From Zymoseptoria tritici IPO323 (Eukaryota; Ascomycota; Dothideomycetes; Mycosphaerellales; Mycosphaerellaceae): a stretch of DNA of 64,000 nucleotides. Made by a program: the position numbers and the translations under genes. Each line of letters opens with the position of its first letter. Position 1 is the stretch's first letter. The notes beneath the pieces were generated by a model that was given only the letters and a program-made list of their open reading frames with translations, did not search any database and was not told where the DNA came from. The stretch is taken from contig NC_018217.1 in assembly GCF_000219625.1 (NCBI RefSeq), forward strand, positions 2,914,001 to 2,978,000, in the 5' to 3' direction. Shown in pieces: positions 21,601 through 32,710 of the stretch.

Positions 21601-22637
21601 AATTCCGTGGCCTCCTTCGACAGTGCGGCTTTCGCCAAGGGCTTTGTTTCTTGTGTAGCGCTTGCAGTAGCGCTCGGGACGTCTTTTGGGGGTGGAGGTG
21701 GTGCTTCATCTTCAGGCGAGGCCAATACCGGCAGATCGCTGGTTGCTGAAGCTGAAATCGTATCTCGCGCAGCTGACGCATCCTCATCCGTTTGCACCTT
21801 CAACGTCGCAGCCTCTTGCGGAGTCTTGTTCTCTTCACTATCCTTTTGTTCCTGGGTCGTTGCTGGTGTCGTGGACTTGCTCAAAGGTGAAGCAAGTGGA
21901 TTCATCGAGGTCGGAGTCGATACCCTGCCAGCATGTAATGACGAAGCCAATCGCTCTGCGCGCTCTGCTCGCGCCGATAAGTTATCCCCCCTCCTACCTG
22001 GCCTGGGACGCTGTGGGCTCAATAGCCGCTCGCTTGACGGAGCCTCTTGCGCGCCTCCTTTCTCCTCCTCATCCTCATCTTCATGAATCTCGTCAAGGCG
22101 GCCGCCCGATGGTGCAGGCGAGGCGGCAGCGGTATGTAGTGGGAAGCTTTGGGCGAGGGATGTATCGCTAAGGGCGTCGGCGGCCGGTATTTCGAGGAGC
22201 GTCTCGTACGGCGAGTACCTTTCGAGGACATCTTGCAAGTGAACATTCGTTCGAGCTATGGCGCGATTCGGTCAGCATATTGAGGTCTCTCCACCCACCA
22301 CCTCGGCTGTCATACCTTGTAGAAGTCGCGAGGTGCCTTCCGGTATGTACTTGACCAGAATCCTCCTCCGCCGGTACATCAGCAAGCCATACAGCGGCGA
22401 CTTGTCAGTGTATCCGGAGATGGCGCTGCGCGCCTCTGACACACCGCCGCGCCCTTGTGCTAGCAATTCGATCGCATCTCGTGTCTTGTACTTCAACAGG
22501 AACCTATGCGCCTCTCATCTCAGCCATTGTGATCTCTCTACCAGCCATTTGCGTCCGACTCACCATCCTGCGGGTTCTGCGACGGCAGTGTTGTAGGCAG
22601 CCTGCACTTCCGAGCTGTCCAGGCCACTCAGGGACAT
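18656..22637 (-). CDS. Large ADF-H (cofilin/drebrin-like) protein with conserved C-terminal domain
   Basis: Four exons, 22637-22564, 22503-22316, 22255-19062 and 19003-18656, join to 1267 residues. The N-terminal 140 residues form an ADF-H-like actin-binding module: MSLSGLDSSEVQAAYNTAV, WFLLKYKTRD, GYTDKSPLYGLLMYRRRR, ILVKYIPEGTSRLLQARTNV. The next 950 residues are low-complexity, rich in Ser, Pro, Glu and Thr, and probably disordered. The last 130 residues form a second conserved unit with PH-like character: VQFPDSLLWKRRIVSIDDHG spans the last intron, then KRFPLADFKSPTTPDLERQE and HSVVLEFPDGTTLQLACED. This two-ended layout is known in filamentous ascomycete proteins annotated as cofilin/tropomyosin-type actin-binding; a cortical actin role is inferred. 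The small first exons were found by extending the frame upstream and are strongly supported by the ADF-H sequence they restore. Confidence 0.85.
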
Positions 22638-24491
22638 AGTTCCTGACTCTTTCAAGGATGTCGGATCGCAGACCGCGGTGGAGACAGCACTTGAGGAGCC
22701 GCCGTTACGCTGCCGCGAGAGCAAGCCGTGAAGGAAGTCCTTGGATTAAGCAATAAGAATAAGGGTAAGAATAAGATTGTCCATGGACAGACGACAACGC
22801 TCTCGACGTCTCCATCCGCGGAAGATGAGCAGCCAGCGATCAATGGGGGCTCGTCTCACACACAGGAAGTCGGAAACTGTGGAGGAGGGAAACAAGGTGA
22901 AGCAGGTAACATCCCTGCCGAAGGGCGAGTTGTGACTATTCTCTGCTGCATTCCGGGTCCGTCCCTCTGTCGGGTCAGCTCCCTTTCTCTCACAGTCTCA
23001 CTTGTGCCGCTATGCGCGCTTGGTGATTAAGGTTGATGCGAACAAACGCTATATGGGCACGTCGCCTCCTCACGATTTGAGGACAGCCAATGGCCGAGCG
23101 GGCTTGAAGGAGCCAAGTTCTCGGCCATGGTCTAGTCCGTCTTCGCTGGGCCATGATCCATCTCACGTCCATCGCATTTGGTGCCATAGCTCTGGGACCT
23201 GCTTACGACGAATGCACGGAAGTGTTCGTGAGAACAATGTCAAACATGTTCCTGGTGGGGGCCGCAGTCTGATGTCAGAACACCGGGATTACACGCTCTG
23301 TGTTACAGGCCTCGTCTGCCGTCATCATCGTCTCGCTACTTGCAGGGACATCCTCGGAGCTCGAGCTACTGCTACTGTTGCGTGGGAGAATTTGCACCAT
23401 CATAAGATGTGCGGATGTCCATCTCATTCGAAGAACCTGATATGCTACCGAGAGAGTCCTCGTGCGTGCCACTGAAGAGGACCTTGCATCTACACCCTAC
23501 ATTCCGCGAGCGAAGAAAGCCTCTACATTCCGCCGATGGCTAGTCGATCGTACTGCGAGGACTTGGGCAGAGGAGAAGAGGAGGTCGGCGAACGCGGTGA
23601 GGATGCGTAGGCGGATTGCATATCGAGGTCAACGGTCAACTTTACAGTGGGATCGACAAGACCGAATTGATGGAACGAGTCGCGAGCTTTGGTTGTCATA
23701 GATTCCGACGAAAGTGTTGGTAGCAGGCGGACGACGTCTATACCGATAACATGAATGAAGGTCAAGGCAATTGCGAGGAAGACCTGAGGTTGATGGTCTC
23801 GTTGTTCGCGAGAGGAGTCGCTTTCGGCCATCAAATCGTGAGCGTCGGAAATCCATAATCACCAGCACCTATCCCCGCTCGATTTGCCTGTATAGTATAG
23901 CGAAAGCGTAGGGCTGTGGCCGCTTGGAGGAAAAGTCACCATGCTCATTTGTCTCAGTGTGCCGGCTGCCGATGCGGTGTCTGGCCAATGCCATGGATTG
24001 CTTGTCCTGTGTTTCAAGTGACGTTGGTTGCGTGAGACCGTGCTTTCTTCATCGTCCGAAATGAATCGTACATCGAGTCCCGCCACAACGAAAGCAGAGC
24101 AGTCATCACCGCCTCGTCGAAGATCGGCCGAAGTAGAATACTCCTTTCGTTTTTCACGCACTTGGCTCGAAACGGCAAATGTCCTTTTAGATCAGAACGG
24201 CGCGTGTGATAATTCGTGCTTCTGCTCTCAACCTGTCAGCGGATTTCGTAGGACGTGTATGGATTCATTGAGGCTCCAGACCGGCAAGAAGAACGAATAT
24301 GCCATGAATGAAAGATACGGGCTGAGCGATGCCATGGGGCTTGTCGGCGGGCTCCGATATCTCGACTGCACCTCCCGACTTCACTCTTTTTACCCTTCAC
24401 AATTGGTCCGCCTCTACACAGCACCTCGCGTTTCCTAGCAAAGCATTACGCTCAGCATAACACAGTCATACCGGGAGGAATTCTTTCCATC
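22638..24491. other. Long divergent intergenic region, no gene seen
   Basis: About 1.85 kb separates the ADF-H and OHCU decarboxylase starts. Open frames on both strands (up to 157 codons) lack recognisable motifs. A gene with several short exons cannot be excluded. Confidence 0.45.
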
Positions 24492-25120
24492 ATGTCCACC
24501 GCCACCCCTCGAATACCTCCACTTCCTCCTATCACCACTCTCCCCTCTCTGCCTCAAGAAGCCCACATCCAGATCCTCGACCTCCTCTTCGAACGTCATG
24601 CATCAATCCACACTCTTCTTCTCCCTCACCTACACACTCCACACCCTTCATACCCAGCACTCGTATCCACCATCCATACCCGCTTGCTCTCTTTACTCTC
24701 CTCGCCTTCGGACCTTCCCGTTCTTGAAGATATCCTCTCCTCCCATCCACGACTCGGCGCGAAGAAGGTCGACAGCGCACAGTCTGTTGCGGAGCAGGCG
24801 GCGCTGCAAACTGGTGCCGAAGAGGAAGCGGAGCAGCTTAAAAGGTTGAACGAGGAGTATGAGCGGACGTTTCCTGGACTGAGATTCGTGGTGTTTGTCA
24901 ATGGGCGAGGCAGGCAGGAGATCATGGAGATCATGAGGACGAGGATCGCAAGAGGAGATGTGGAGATGGAGAGGAGGGAAGGAGTTGATGTGAGTGTCTC
25001 GCTTTTGTTCTCTTCTGAAATTGAGAGGCAAAGGAAGCCGGTACGATGCTGATTTGAAGTGTTGCTTCATAGGCTATGTGTGACATTGCGAAAGACCGGG
25101 CAGCGAAGTTGTCTGCTTGA
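24492..25120 (+). CDS. OHCU decarboxylase (2-oxo-4-hydroxy-4-carboxy-5-ureidoimidazoline decarboxylase)
   Basis: Two exons, 24492-24989 and 25073-25120, join to 181 residues. The second exon adds only the final helix (AMCDIAKDRAAKLSA). The enzyme decarboxylates OHCU to S-allantoin, the last step from urate in the peroxisome or cytosol. Family motifs are ILSSHPRLGAKK, SVAEQAALQT, LKRLNEEYERTFPGLRFVVF and VNGRGRQEIMEIM, in the expected order. The active-site His lies in the HPRLG motif. The N-terminal 60 residues are proline-rich at first, then match the helical start of the family. The C-terminus SA* shows no clear peroxisomal SKL-type signal. No other urate-pathway gene is adjacent. Confidence 0.9.
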
Positions 25121-25868
25121 TGACTGCATTCATCGATTGTATTTGTCAAGCGACGCATCGGACTGCACGGTGGCAAATACCGCGGCAGATACGGTGGCAC
25201 GATGGCATCAGTTGCCGTACACATGCGGTAGCAGCACGCTTCTGAAAGCGTGCAGCGACGGTGGCAGGCGTGCGAATAACTTAGCAGTACGGTCGAGGTA
25301 AGCTGGCGGCGACTCCAGCGACAGCATACGTTTGACCACACTTGCAAGTTCGCCGGTCTCCCAAGAGGTGGCTGTGTCCCACAGGCTTGGAAGACCATGT
25401 CTCTGACGAAATCGGCGCCGATACAGCCCGAGCTTCATCCTTGTCCTGCGGGCGACGAAGTCCGCCTCACCCTGGGTTCCAAGTCATGGAGGAGTTGACC
25501 ATCAACATTGCCAAGCACCGCGTGATGCAACGGGCTGAGTTCCATGAAATGTAGTCGGCCCAAGCGCCGAGAGTGTGAGAAGAGCAGACCACGGGCCAAA
25601 ATTCTTGCTCCAAATTCGCTCGTTGCTTGCCAGGACTTCCCAGACTTCAGAAGACTCGTCTACCTCGCTACGAAAAGGCCCTGATTTTGGTTTCCTCGCA
25701 TGGGCTTCCTGTACCCAATCGCCGACGACTTCCGCTTTCGCCTCGAGATTGCGCCGGGCAATCGAACACACAAAGGAGCCAGCTGTCCCTAGACTCGAGA
25801 CCGAAAAGTCTTCAGCTTCAACTTCCACTTCAACGAATTCATCAAACCACCCAAACAACACGTCCAGC
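25121..25868. other. Intergenic region upstream of small secreted protein gene
   Basis: About 750 bp that presumably contain the promoter of the cysteine-rich gene. Open frames overlapping its start (such as 25575-26099) are read-throughs of its first exon and not separate genes. Confidence 0.5.
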
Positions 25869-26377
25869 ATGAAGCTCTCTACTCTCCTCGCCGCCGTCTA
25901 CGTCGGCCTCCTCGCCCCCACTGTCGCGGTAGGATCCTCTCTACTCTATTCTCGTCGCAATTCCACACCGCTGACCGTGAGGCCGCTTGCAGGGATTCTG
26001 CAGCCAAGCCGATTGCGATTACGGTTGCAGCAAAAAGGGAGTCGACGGCCTCTGGTCAGTGAGCGCTTTCTTGCTGCCTCTGTCGGAACGCCGGGCTAAT
26101 ATTGATCGTCTTCAGCGACTACAAGACCGGGATTTGCCATTGTGATGGAGATGGCGTACGTCGTCCTGCTACCCAAACCCGCCTCTCCGATTGCTAATGC
26201 GACGACGCTGTAGACATGCAACCCAACCGATTGCGAGAATCAATGCAGCGCCAAGGGCAAAGACGGTCTCTGGTGAGTGACATATTTGCTGGCGGCCCTC
26301 TCGCTCGGACGCCGTATATGCTAATGCTGGTCGCAAGCAACACAACGACTGGCAAGTGCGATTGTGATGGCGAGTGA
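25869..26377 (+). CDS. Small secreted tandem cysteine-rich (CS-alpha-beta/defensin-like) protein
   Basis: Five tiny exons, 25869-25928, 25993-26054, 26116-26155, 26214-26272 and 26338-26377, join to 86 residues. Exon 1 alone encodes a 20-residue signal peptide (MKLSTLLAAVYVGLLAPTVA), so the protein should be secreted. The mature part is two modules of about 33 residues, each with six cysteines in identical spacing C-x4-C-x3-C-x8-C-x6-C-x-C. The C-x3-C and C-x-C elements are those of the cysteine-stabilised alpha-beta (defensin) fold, although the first loop is short. Each module is split at the same Cys codon (TG|C) and ends CDGD or CDGE. All joins use GT..AG and keep frame. The gene could encode an antimicrobial peptide or a plant-associated effector; function is inference from spacing only. 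It was not visible as a single open frame. Confidence 0.8.
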
Positions 26378-28849
26378 TCGTGACAGCGCAGGGAAGCGGA
26401 TGCATGCGATTGATAATGGACTACTGAGCTTGCGATATAATGAAAGGGAGTTCGGGCGTTTTGTCAAATGACTCTATGTTGACATTTCGTATGCATTGTC
26501 GCTATCATCACTTTCCCTGTACTTTAATCCCTCCGTCTCACGCAAGTATCGTGTGGTAAGCCGAGTTTCTGAGACTGCTTTTTCCCCATCCTTGCGCGAG
26601 ACCGGTGGTCGTTGCAGCGAAAAGCGTACAGATCCCGCCATACGTACGAGACGTCGTGGACCCACGGCATAGGGGCCACACGGTGGTGGCAAAGCCTCCA
26701 GCCTGCTCTCCGTGGTCCATCGCTGTCTCGGATTCCCGTTTCTAAAGCTCTTGAAGGCAACCTGGATTGACAATGTCGAGAAGGCAGTCGGAGATCATTG
26801 GGGAAGCTCTGAGCCAGTCCGCTCTAGCAGTCACGTCCCTGGTATTATCATGCTTACTCCATTGATGCAGCAGCAATTGCACAGCGATCCCTCGGGCCAC
26901 CGTGGGGTCGAGACCGTCCTCCCGCTACGTGAAGTCAGTCTGCGCCTGCCTTGCATGGCTGTAGAGGCTCGTGACGAGGTGTATGACAGTGCGTGCCGCG
27001 ACGGCATTCTTCTCTTCGTGAACGCCGGTAGCTATCCCGATCCGTGGAAGCGTGTCGTCGTCAGCCTGGGTCGACTCGCGAAGCAGCTCCTTAATTTCAA
27101 GAATGTGAAAAGCATGCTGACCTAAGTAGATGTAGTAAAGAAGATGTGTAGTGATATAACAAAGAGGACGGGAAGTTATGCTTGTGGGATGCGAACGCCA
27201 TATACCTTCACTTGCCTCACTTCCACATCTCTCTGCAAGTTTTGGCCCAATGATGTCGCCAACAGTAGCCTGGCGGTCCGAGTTTATCGAGGAGTCAACA
27301 GAGCAGCGAGCGTCCGAACAATCCCACTTCAAGTACTGGACGAAGACGTCCGAAGTGTAGAAGTGCAGCTGCTGCTTCTCATTCAACAGGACCAGAGCTG
27401 GATCGAATGTGTCATCGAATGGCGTGAGCTTGTCGCAGTGCTCGAACGCGTGTCTCTGAATACAGTAGTATATGGACCAGCATCGTGGTGAGGTGCAGTC
27501 AGTGATATGGCTTAACGGTTCTCCAGCGAACACGTTTCAAATATTCAGTTTCATAAATATCCAGCCTCTCCGCAGATCTTGACCCACTGAAACCACCAGC
27601 AACAGTCTGGTCGCTCATGCCTATCGGAGACGCCGGCCACAACGCAAGCAAGGTCCTCAGATGAGTCCGTCCACATCGCGGCAGACCGAGGATGCAAGCC
27701 GGACGCACCGGTATCATTGCTTAGGCGGCATCATCGACTCAAAAATCGACAAACAAATTGTCCGGACGAGCGGCTGGCCAGACGGTAGTTCCACATGCCG
27801 CCATTCCACTCGAGGCTATTGCCACGACCCATGTAATACTCCCGGCGCTCTTTCGGTGGTCTGAAGACTGCACCTCCCCGACGGACCATGGCATTCGTGA
27901 TAAGGCTGGGGCAGTATCCTTTGGGTAGCGCGGTCTCCTTACACATTGGGCAGAGACTGCTGTTGTCACGGAGGAAGACATCGAGAGGCCACGTTCCGCA
28001 GCTTTGTTGACGTAAGGTAATACCACCAATGTACTGCGGGGAGTTGATCTGGCCTCGGGATTCTGGTGCGAACACGTATGTTTCCTTCACTTTCTACACT
28101 CTCCCAGATTCCAGCAGATTTCAGCCCAGCATAGAAGCAGATATTGGCTTGGTCATGCTCAAGATCGCCGTAAACAGCTCCTCCTCTCAGAACAACCCAC
28201 ATCCGATGCGTGGCCTCGAGATCGCCGACGATGATCCAGTCATCCTCCACTATATCCCATGCGAATCGCGCTTCTTGCCACACTGTCTCTTGCAGTTGGG
28301 CTTCACGTGGATGAGCTCATGAAGGCGAAGGCTGCAGCAGGTTGGTATGTATAGGCGACATTCGTACAGAGCGCCGCGGAATCAAATGTGGCATTCGGGC
28401 TCTGGTGCGAAGACGCGGTAAATCTTCACTTTGGCCACTCTCTCTGACAGTGCGGGTCTTGACGCATGGGTCGACGTCCATCTGATCGTCCGAGCGGCCG
28501 CCCGAGATCGGCATCCTTCTGTGCAAGCTCAATCTCGAGAGCTGCGAGTTGACCAACGTGATCTTCTGCCTCAGAGAAGGAAACGTGTAGACGACTTCTC
28601 GGCGCGATCGTTCGTGCGCACGTACACGATGGTCGGCTTCTCCAGGTCCAGAATTCGACTGCACGGTTTAATGTAGGTGACGATATCTCGCGTGCCGCTC
28701 GCCAGGTGATTCTGTTGCTCCGGTCCTGCAGCGAACACCCATGTTTCCAAGAAGTTAGGTCGCAACACTGTGAAGTCCACATTCGCGTCCAGAACGCGTC
28801 TCCAACACAAAGTCCAGACAGAGGTGAGTTCCAATCGTCCGCCTCCTCT
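26378..28849 (-). other. Gene-poor region with possible decayed coding sequence on minus strand
   Basis: No intact gene is recognised in about 2.5 kb. Several minus-strand stretches look more protein-like than background: codons in 27731-28090 (VKETYVFAPESRGQI onward, with a later CPMCKE), 27966-28283 (WQEARFAWDIVEDDWIIVGD onward), 28571-28834 (FLETWVFAAGPEQQ onward) and 26925-27533. Three positions share a weak K-x-K-or-FLE, VFA[PA]-x-[EP] core, about 350 bp apart, and one copy is cut by a stop soon after (KVKIYRVFAPEPECHI). This could be a multi-exon gene I cannot join, or a tandem array of decayed fragments. It lies directly downstream of the GT69 gene on the same strand. Confidence 0.3.
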
Positions 28850-30082
28850 TCAAATATGCGCCCATCCATTCGCTCTCAAAACCTGCATCTCGTTGATCAA
28901 GCACCACACTCCCACCTCCCTCCTTCCCTTACCCTCATTTTCCCACGCCTTCACCCGTCCTCTCAACACCGCCTCTTTGATCCAACTCACACTCGACCAC
29001 CTCCCAATCCGATTCGTCCAACTCCCCACCATAACCCTCCACACACTAACCCAACTCCTCCCCTCCCCAGGATTGACACCCTCAAACGCTTCCGGCTTAT
29101 ATCCCACTCGTACATTCGGATTAACCCACACTCCTTTCTCGCGAGATGCAAGTCCGTTATCCGCATGTATCAAACAGCACTCGCTCCCTTCGACATGTTT
29201 CTCCGCTAGACTATCCTCCACTCCACGATACTTCAACCCGTCTTTCCCACTCAGATGAAACGGCTTCGCATCAAACGCTACCACTCCATTCCAACACGAC
29301 GCTACCGGCACAGGTTGACTCGCCTTAATCGCCGCACGGGACGCCCGAGCGCGGAAGAAAGGCCATGTCTGAGAAAGCTGTTCTCTCCCTTCTATATCCC
29401 GCAGAGCGAACGTGTCGTAGACTTGACCCGCGCGGGAGAAGTCGAGGCTACAAGCGGCGGCGTATGAACCATCGTTTGTATGCAGAAGGGTAGAGATTTG
29501 CGGGGTTGTGAACGCCACATCGTTAAGCCAGAGGATCTTATCGAATGTTTTTCCCTGCTCTTTCAGGTTGTAGAAGGGTTCCATAGCGCGATTACGAAGA
29601 TTGGCGAGGTATGGGATCCGACGCAGTTCGTGGGCGCCAGTGGAAGGATTGGCGATCCATCCCTGTTTCGCGGGTGGAGCGGCGAGCTCGTCAGCGTGGG
29701 TGATGTTCTCCATCAATATCTGATGCGGAATTTGGAGCGTCGTGAGTTCGTACTCGAGGGTAGAGAGGGCGTCTTTGGTGTTGTCGTAGCTTCCGCTTTC
29801 AAGGACCGAGACGAAGACGTTCGCGGCGCCAATTTCTTGAACGAGAGCGACGACGGCGGATATCCAGTGGGAGCGGAGGATGGGCTCATTGTTCCAATGG
29901 ATACTGGCTATGTATATGCGTTCACCCCCGAGAGGCGGAGCATCGAGAGTTGAGGCGAGGATGAGGGCATTGCGGACGTAGAGCGTTTCGAGCGTGGTCC
30001 AGACCACGAGGAGGAAGGCTAGAAGTTTGGCGAGGCGGGAGAAGGTGGAGGAGCGGCGGTAAGTACGAGGTTTCCAGAGCAT
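28850..30082 (-). CDS. Glycosyltransferase family 69 (CAP59/Cmt1-like)
   Basis: A single-exon type II membrane protein of 410 residues. A short basic cytosolic tail is followed by one signal anchor at about residues 18-38 (LAKLLAFLLVVWTTLETLYV), which fits a Golgi enzyme. The luminal part matches the GT69 family, which includes cryptococcal alpha-1,3-mannosyltransferase Cmt1 and capsule protein Cap59: IYIASIHWNNEPILRSHW, VFVSVLESGSYDNTKDAL, RIPYLANLRNRAMEPF, DKILWLNDVAFTTPQI and ASCWNGVVAFDAKPF. The LWLND motif is the likely metal/nucleotide-sugar site. It probably mannosylates a cell-wall or secreted glycan; acceptor unknown. Length is normal for filamentous fungi. Confidence 0.9.
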   Translation of the reverse strand: MLWKPRTYRRSSTFSRLAKLLAFLLVVWTTLETLYVRNALILASTLDAPPLGGERIYIASIHWNNEPILRSHWISAVVALVQEIGAANVFVSVLESGSYDNTKDALSTLEYELTTLQIPHQILMENITHADELAAPPAKQGWIANPSTGAHELRRIPYLANLRNRAMEPFYNLKEQGKTFDKILWLNDVAFTTPQISTLLHTNDGSYAAACSLDFSRAGQVYDTFALRDIEGREQLSQTWPFFRARASRAAIKASQPVPVASCWNGVVAFDAKPFHLSGKDGLKYRGVEDSLAEKHVEGSECCLIHADNGLASREKGVWVNPNVRVGYKPEAFEGVNPGEGRSWVSVWRVMVGSWTNRIGRWSSVSWIKEAVLRGRVKAWENEGKGRREVGVWCLINEMQVLRANGWAHI

Positions 30083-32710
30083 GGTGCTGGAATGGAGGGA
30101 CGCATTGAGTGTGGGGTGTTAGATGTGCTCGGGTTGTTCGACGCGATGTGCTGTAAAGACTGGATAATGCTGATGTTATGGAAAAGGACAGACACGTTTA
30201 GCAGTGTTCGGCGTGATTGACAGGTCCATTGATATGATGTTCAATGCATGGTAAAGAGATGTTGTTCGAAGCACATTTACCTCAAAGTGCAGCCTGGGAA
30301 GTTTGGTGAAGCTGTCATCAAACGACGGTCGAGCTTAATTCCACGAGGCACGGAAGCAGGCCCGCCAATCTGCAGTACCATGGCCATGCATAATCGTTAC
30401 CCGCGTCTGAAAGACTGACAGAAGTCAAATACACCGTCTCTCCACAGCACCTCGTCGACCTCAGCGGAGAGTGTTCGCAGTAGCAGTAGAGTCGGCTGTG
30501 TCTATCGAGCTCGAAGAAAAATATCGCTCTCTTGGCAGGGCAAGGTTTTTGAGAGTACTGCAGATTGTGGATGTCGAATCTTGCCGATGCTGGCCGATCT
30601 CCATGCTTGCGACGAATCTTCCCTGTCCTGGTTGGACGCATCCTGCAGGAACAGCTTCGCCTGCAAGCATGAAACGTGAAACAACGTCGAAGCACAGCGT
30701 GGTGACGGAAGAAGGACAAGGTGCAGGCCAGCAGAACTGCCAGAGCTTTGTTTAGGATGAAGTCATTGTTCGAGCATTGATTGAGCCTGAGGATCGTGTC
30801 GATGTTCGAATATCGAGTTCCGGATCGACGCTATTTTATCGGTCTGCAACGGCGATACAACGGCCTCCCTGCCTCCCATGTGTCAACTGTCGCTGTCTGT
30901 TGTTTCGATAGAGTCGTCAGAGATCGCGTGGTCGTGTGGGTTGTTATTGTTGTACAGTCGTGGACATGCCACTGCGCTGCCAAGCCACACGGCAGGTTCC
31001 CATCACGGCAAGGCACTCAGCCACAAGAAGAAGTCTCCGCAGAAGCGCTGTTGCTGTGAAGAATCGAGCAAAACAGACGCAGCGTGACAGCCGTCGTGAA
31101 CTCGTGACGATTGATGACAGATCCACGGACATTCGGACTTCACGTTCTTCAACTTGCCGTCCAATCCGTCGGGCAAGCGAGGTTCCCGCGTGAAGCTCGG
31201 GAATCGGAACCGCAACTCGACCGGTCTCAAAGAAATGCTTCTGTGCTTCTGTGCTTCGTCCGTAAACAACGGCGAAGTTTTCTTTTTGCATGATCTGAAT
31301 CACAAATCATGATCGCCAACCATTGTGAAGAGGATCGAGGAAGGTGTTGATGGTATAATCACAGTGTTCTGCTCTTGGATAGAATTCTTGTGCGTGAAGA
31401 TGTCTCCTATATGCGTCCTCAGTCCGAGCCAACACACAAGGATGTCGACGTCGTCCGCTCAGTCGTACTTCTCCTCCGTAGAATGATACTGCAGTATCTC
31501 GTGTGCTCGTCCACCGTACACATTCGTATAGCGCTGTGTTTGAGCACTACTGCTTCGGGACTCGGGTGCTGTTTTGGTGGAGAATGGTTGGATTCAACTC
31601 GGAAATTGCTTCGGCACGGTCGCACGCGAAAAGTTATGCACGTCCCGGATCGCGAAATGATCGCGATGAAAGAAATAGAACATTCTCAACAACCATCGCT
31701 GCAGTGCGCACATGTTCGTAACATCCATCATCCCTTCCGACCACCACATCTCGATCCTCACGCCGCCATCTCTGACAGCGTCGTCAAAAAGAGAAACAAA
31801 GGTTTGAGGCGTTTGGCATTGGCAAAAAAGCTTCCTCAAAATCCCGGCGTCATCGCGAGAAGATCGAAAGGGAGTCCGAACGCCACCGAGAAATCCGCCG
31901 TGTTGTCGACGTGTTGAAGGGCAGGGTATTCGATTGAATTGAACAAGGACGGAATACAGCAGACGACATCATTGTCAATTCATTGCACGGGAAACTTGGA
32001 ACTGCACGCATCGAGCCAAGAGAGGAATGCGCGCGTAGAGGTGAGTCCCGTCGCTACCGGAGGTAGCCTTGTCTTCAGCCCAAGCCTAAGCCCAAGCCCC
32101 TTGCATGCATCAGGTCCTTTTCGCCGCACTGCCTCATCAAACAAGCCCCGTCGATTGCGATTTGCAAGGTCCAAGCAGAAACGCCCGTCTTCTCACCTTC
32201 GACCACCACATCCCTCCCATTCCCATCCACCATCCATACCATCCAACAACAGAAAGAGTCAGCACTGTCCGCATCGTCATCGCACGCACGCATACCACAT
32301 CCATCTACCTGTCCAGTCAGCCGGGTGGCAGCGGAAAGGAAACGCCGGATGCGCTTCCTGATACTTTGCTGCACCTCATCAGAAACCTTGACATCACTTT
32401 CACTCTTCATCGAGTGACTGCCGTCTCTGTTTCCTACATCTATCTGCACTGCACTGCACTCCTTCGCGCGGTGCTGACGTGCACTGCCTTGCGACGGTGC
32501 CTCCGAATCCTTCATCAGCACAAACACTCATCATCTCCTCCTTCATCCTTCGTCTCACACCTCCTACCTCCGCCTGGCAAACTCTCCCTTTACCCGCGTG
32601 GCTCCCACGAAACACACCGCACCTCAGCACCACGACCACCATCATACAATACATTGCAGCGGCATACCAATAACAGCAACTAATCGTAATCCCATCCACC
32701 GACAGACGCC
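30083..32710. other. Long divergent intergenic region, no gene seen
   Basis: About 2.6 kb between the GT69 and LCB2 starts. The right half is pyrimidine-rich and probably holds the LCB2 promoter and leader, including CTGCACTGCACTGCACTCC near 32445 and an AAGCCC-like hexamer run near 32077-32099. Frames such as 31375-31917 (+) show no motifs. A poorly conserved gene cannot be excluded. Confidence 0.45.

Noticed and set aside
31375..31917. 180-codon plus-strand frame between GT69 and LCB2 genes
   Set aside because: No recognisable family or codon pattern; competing frames on the other strand are similar in length.
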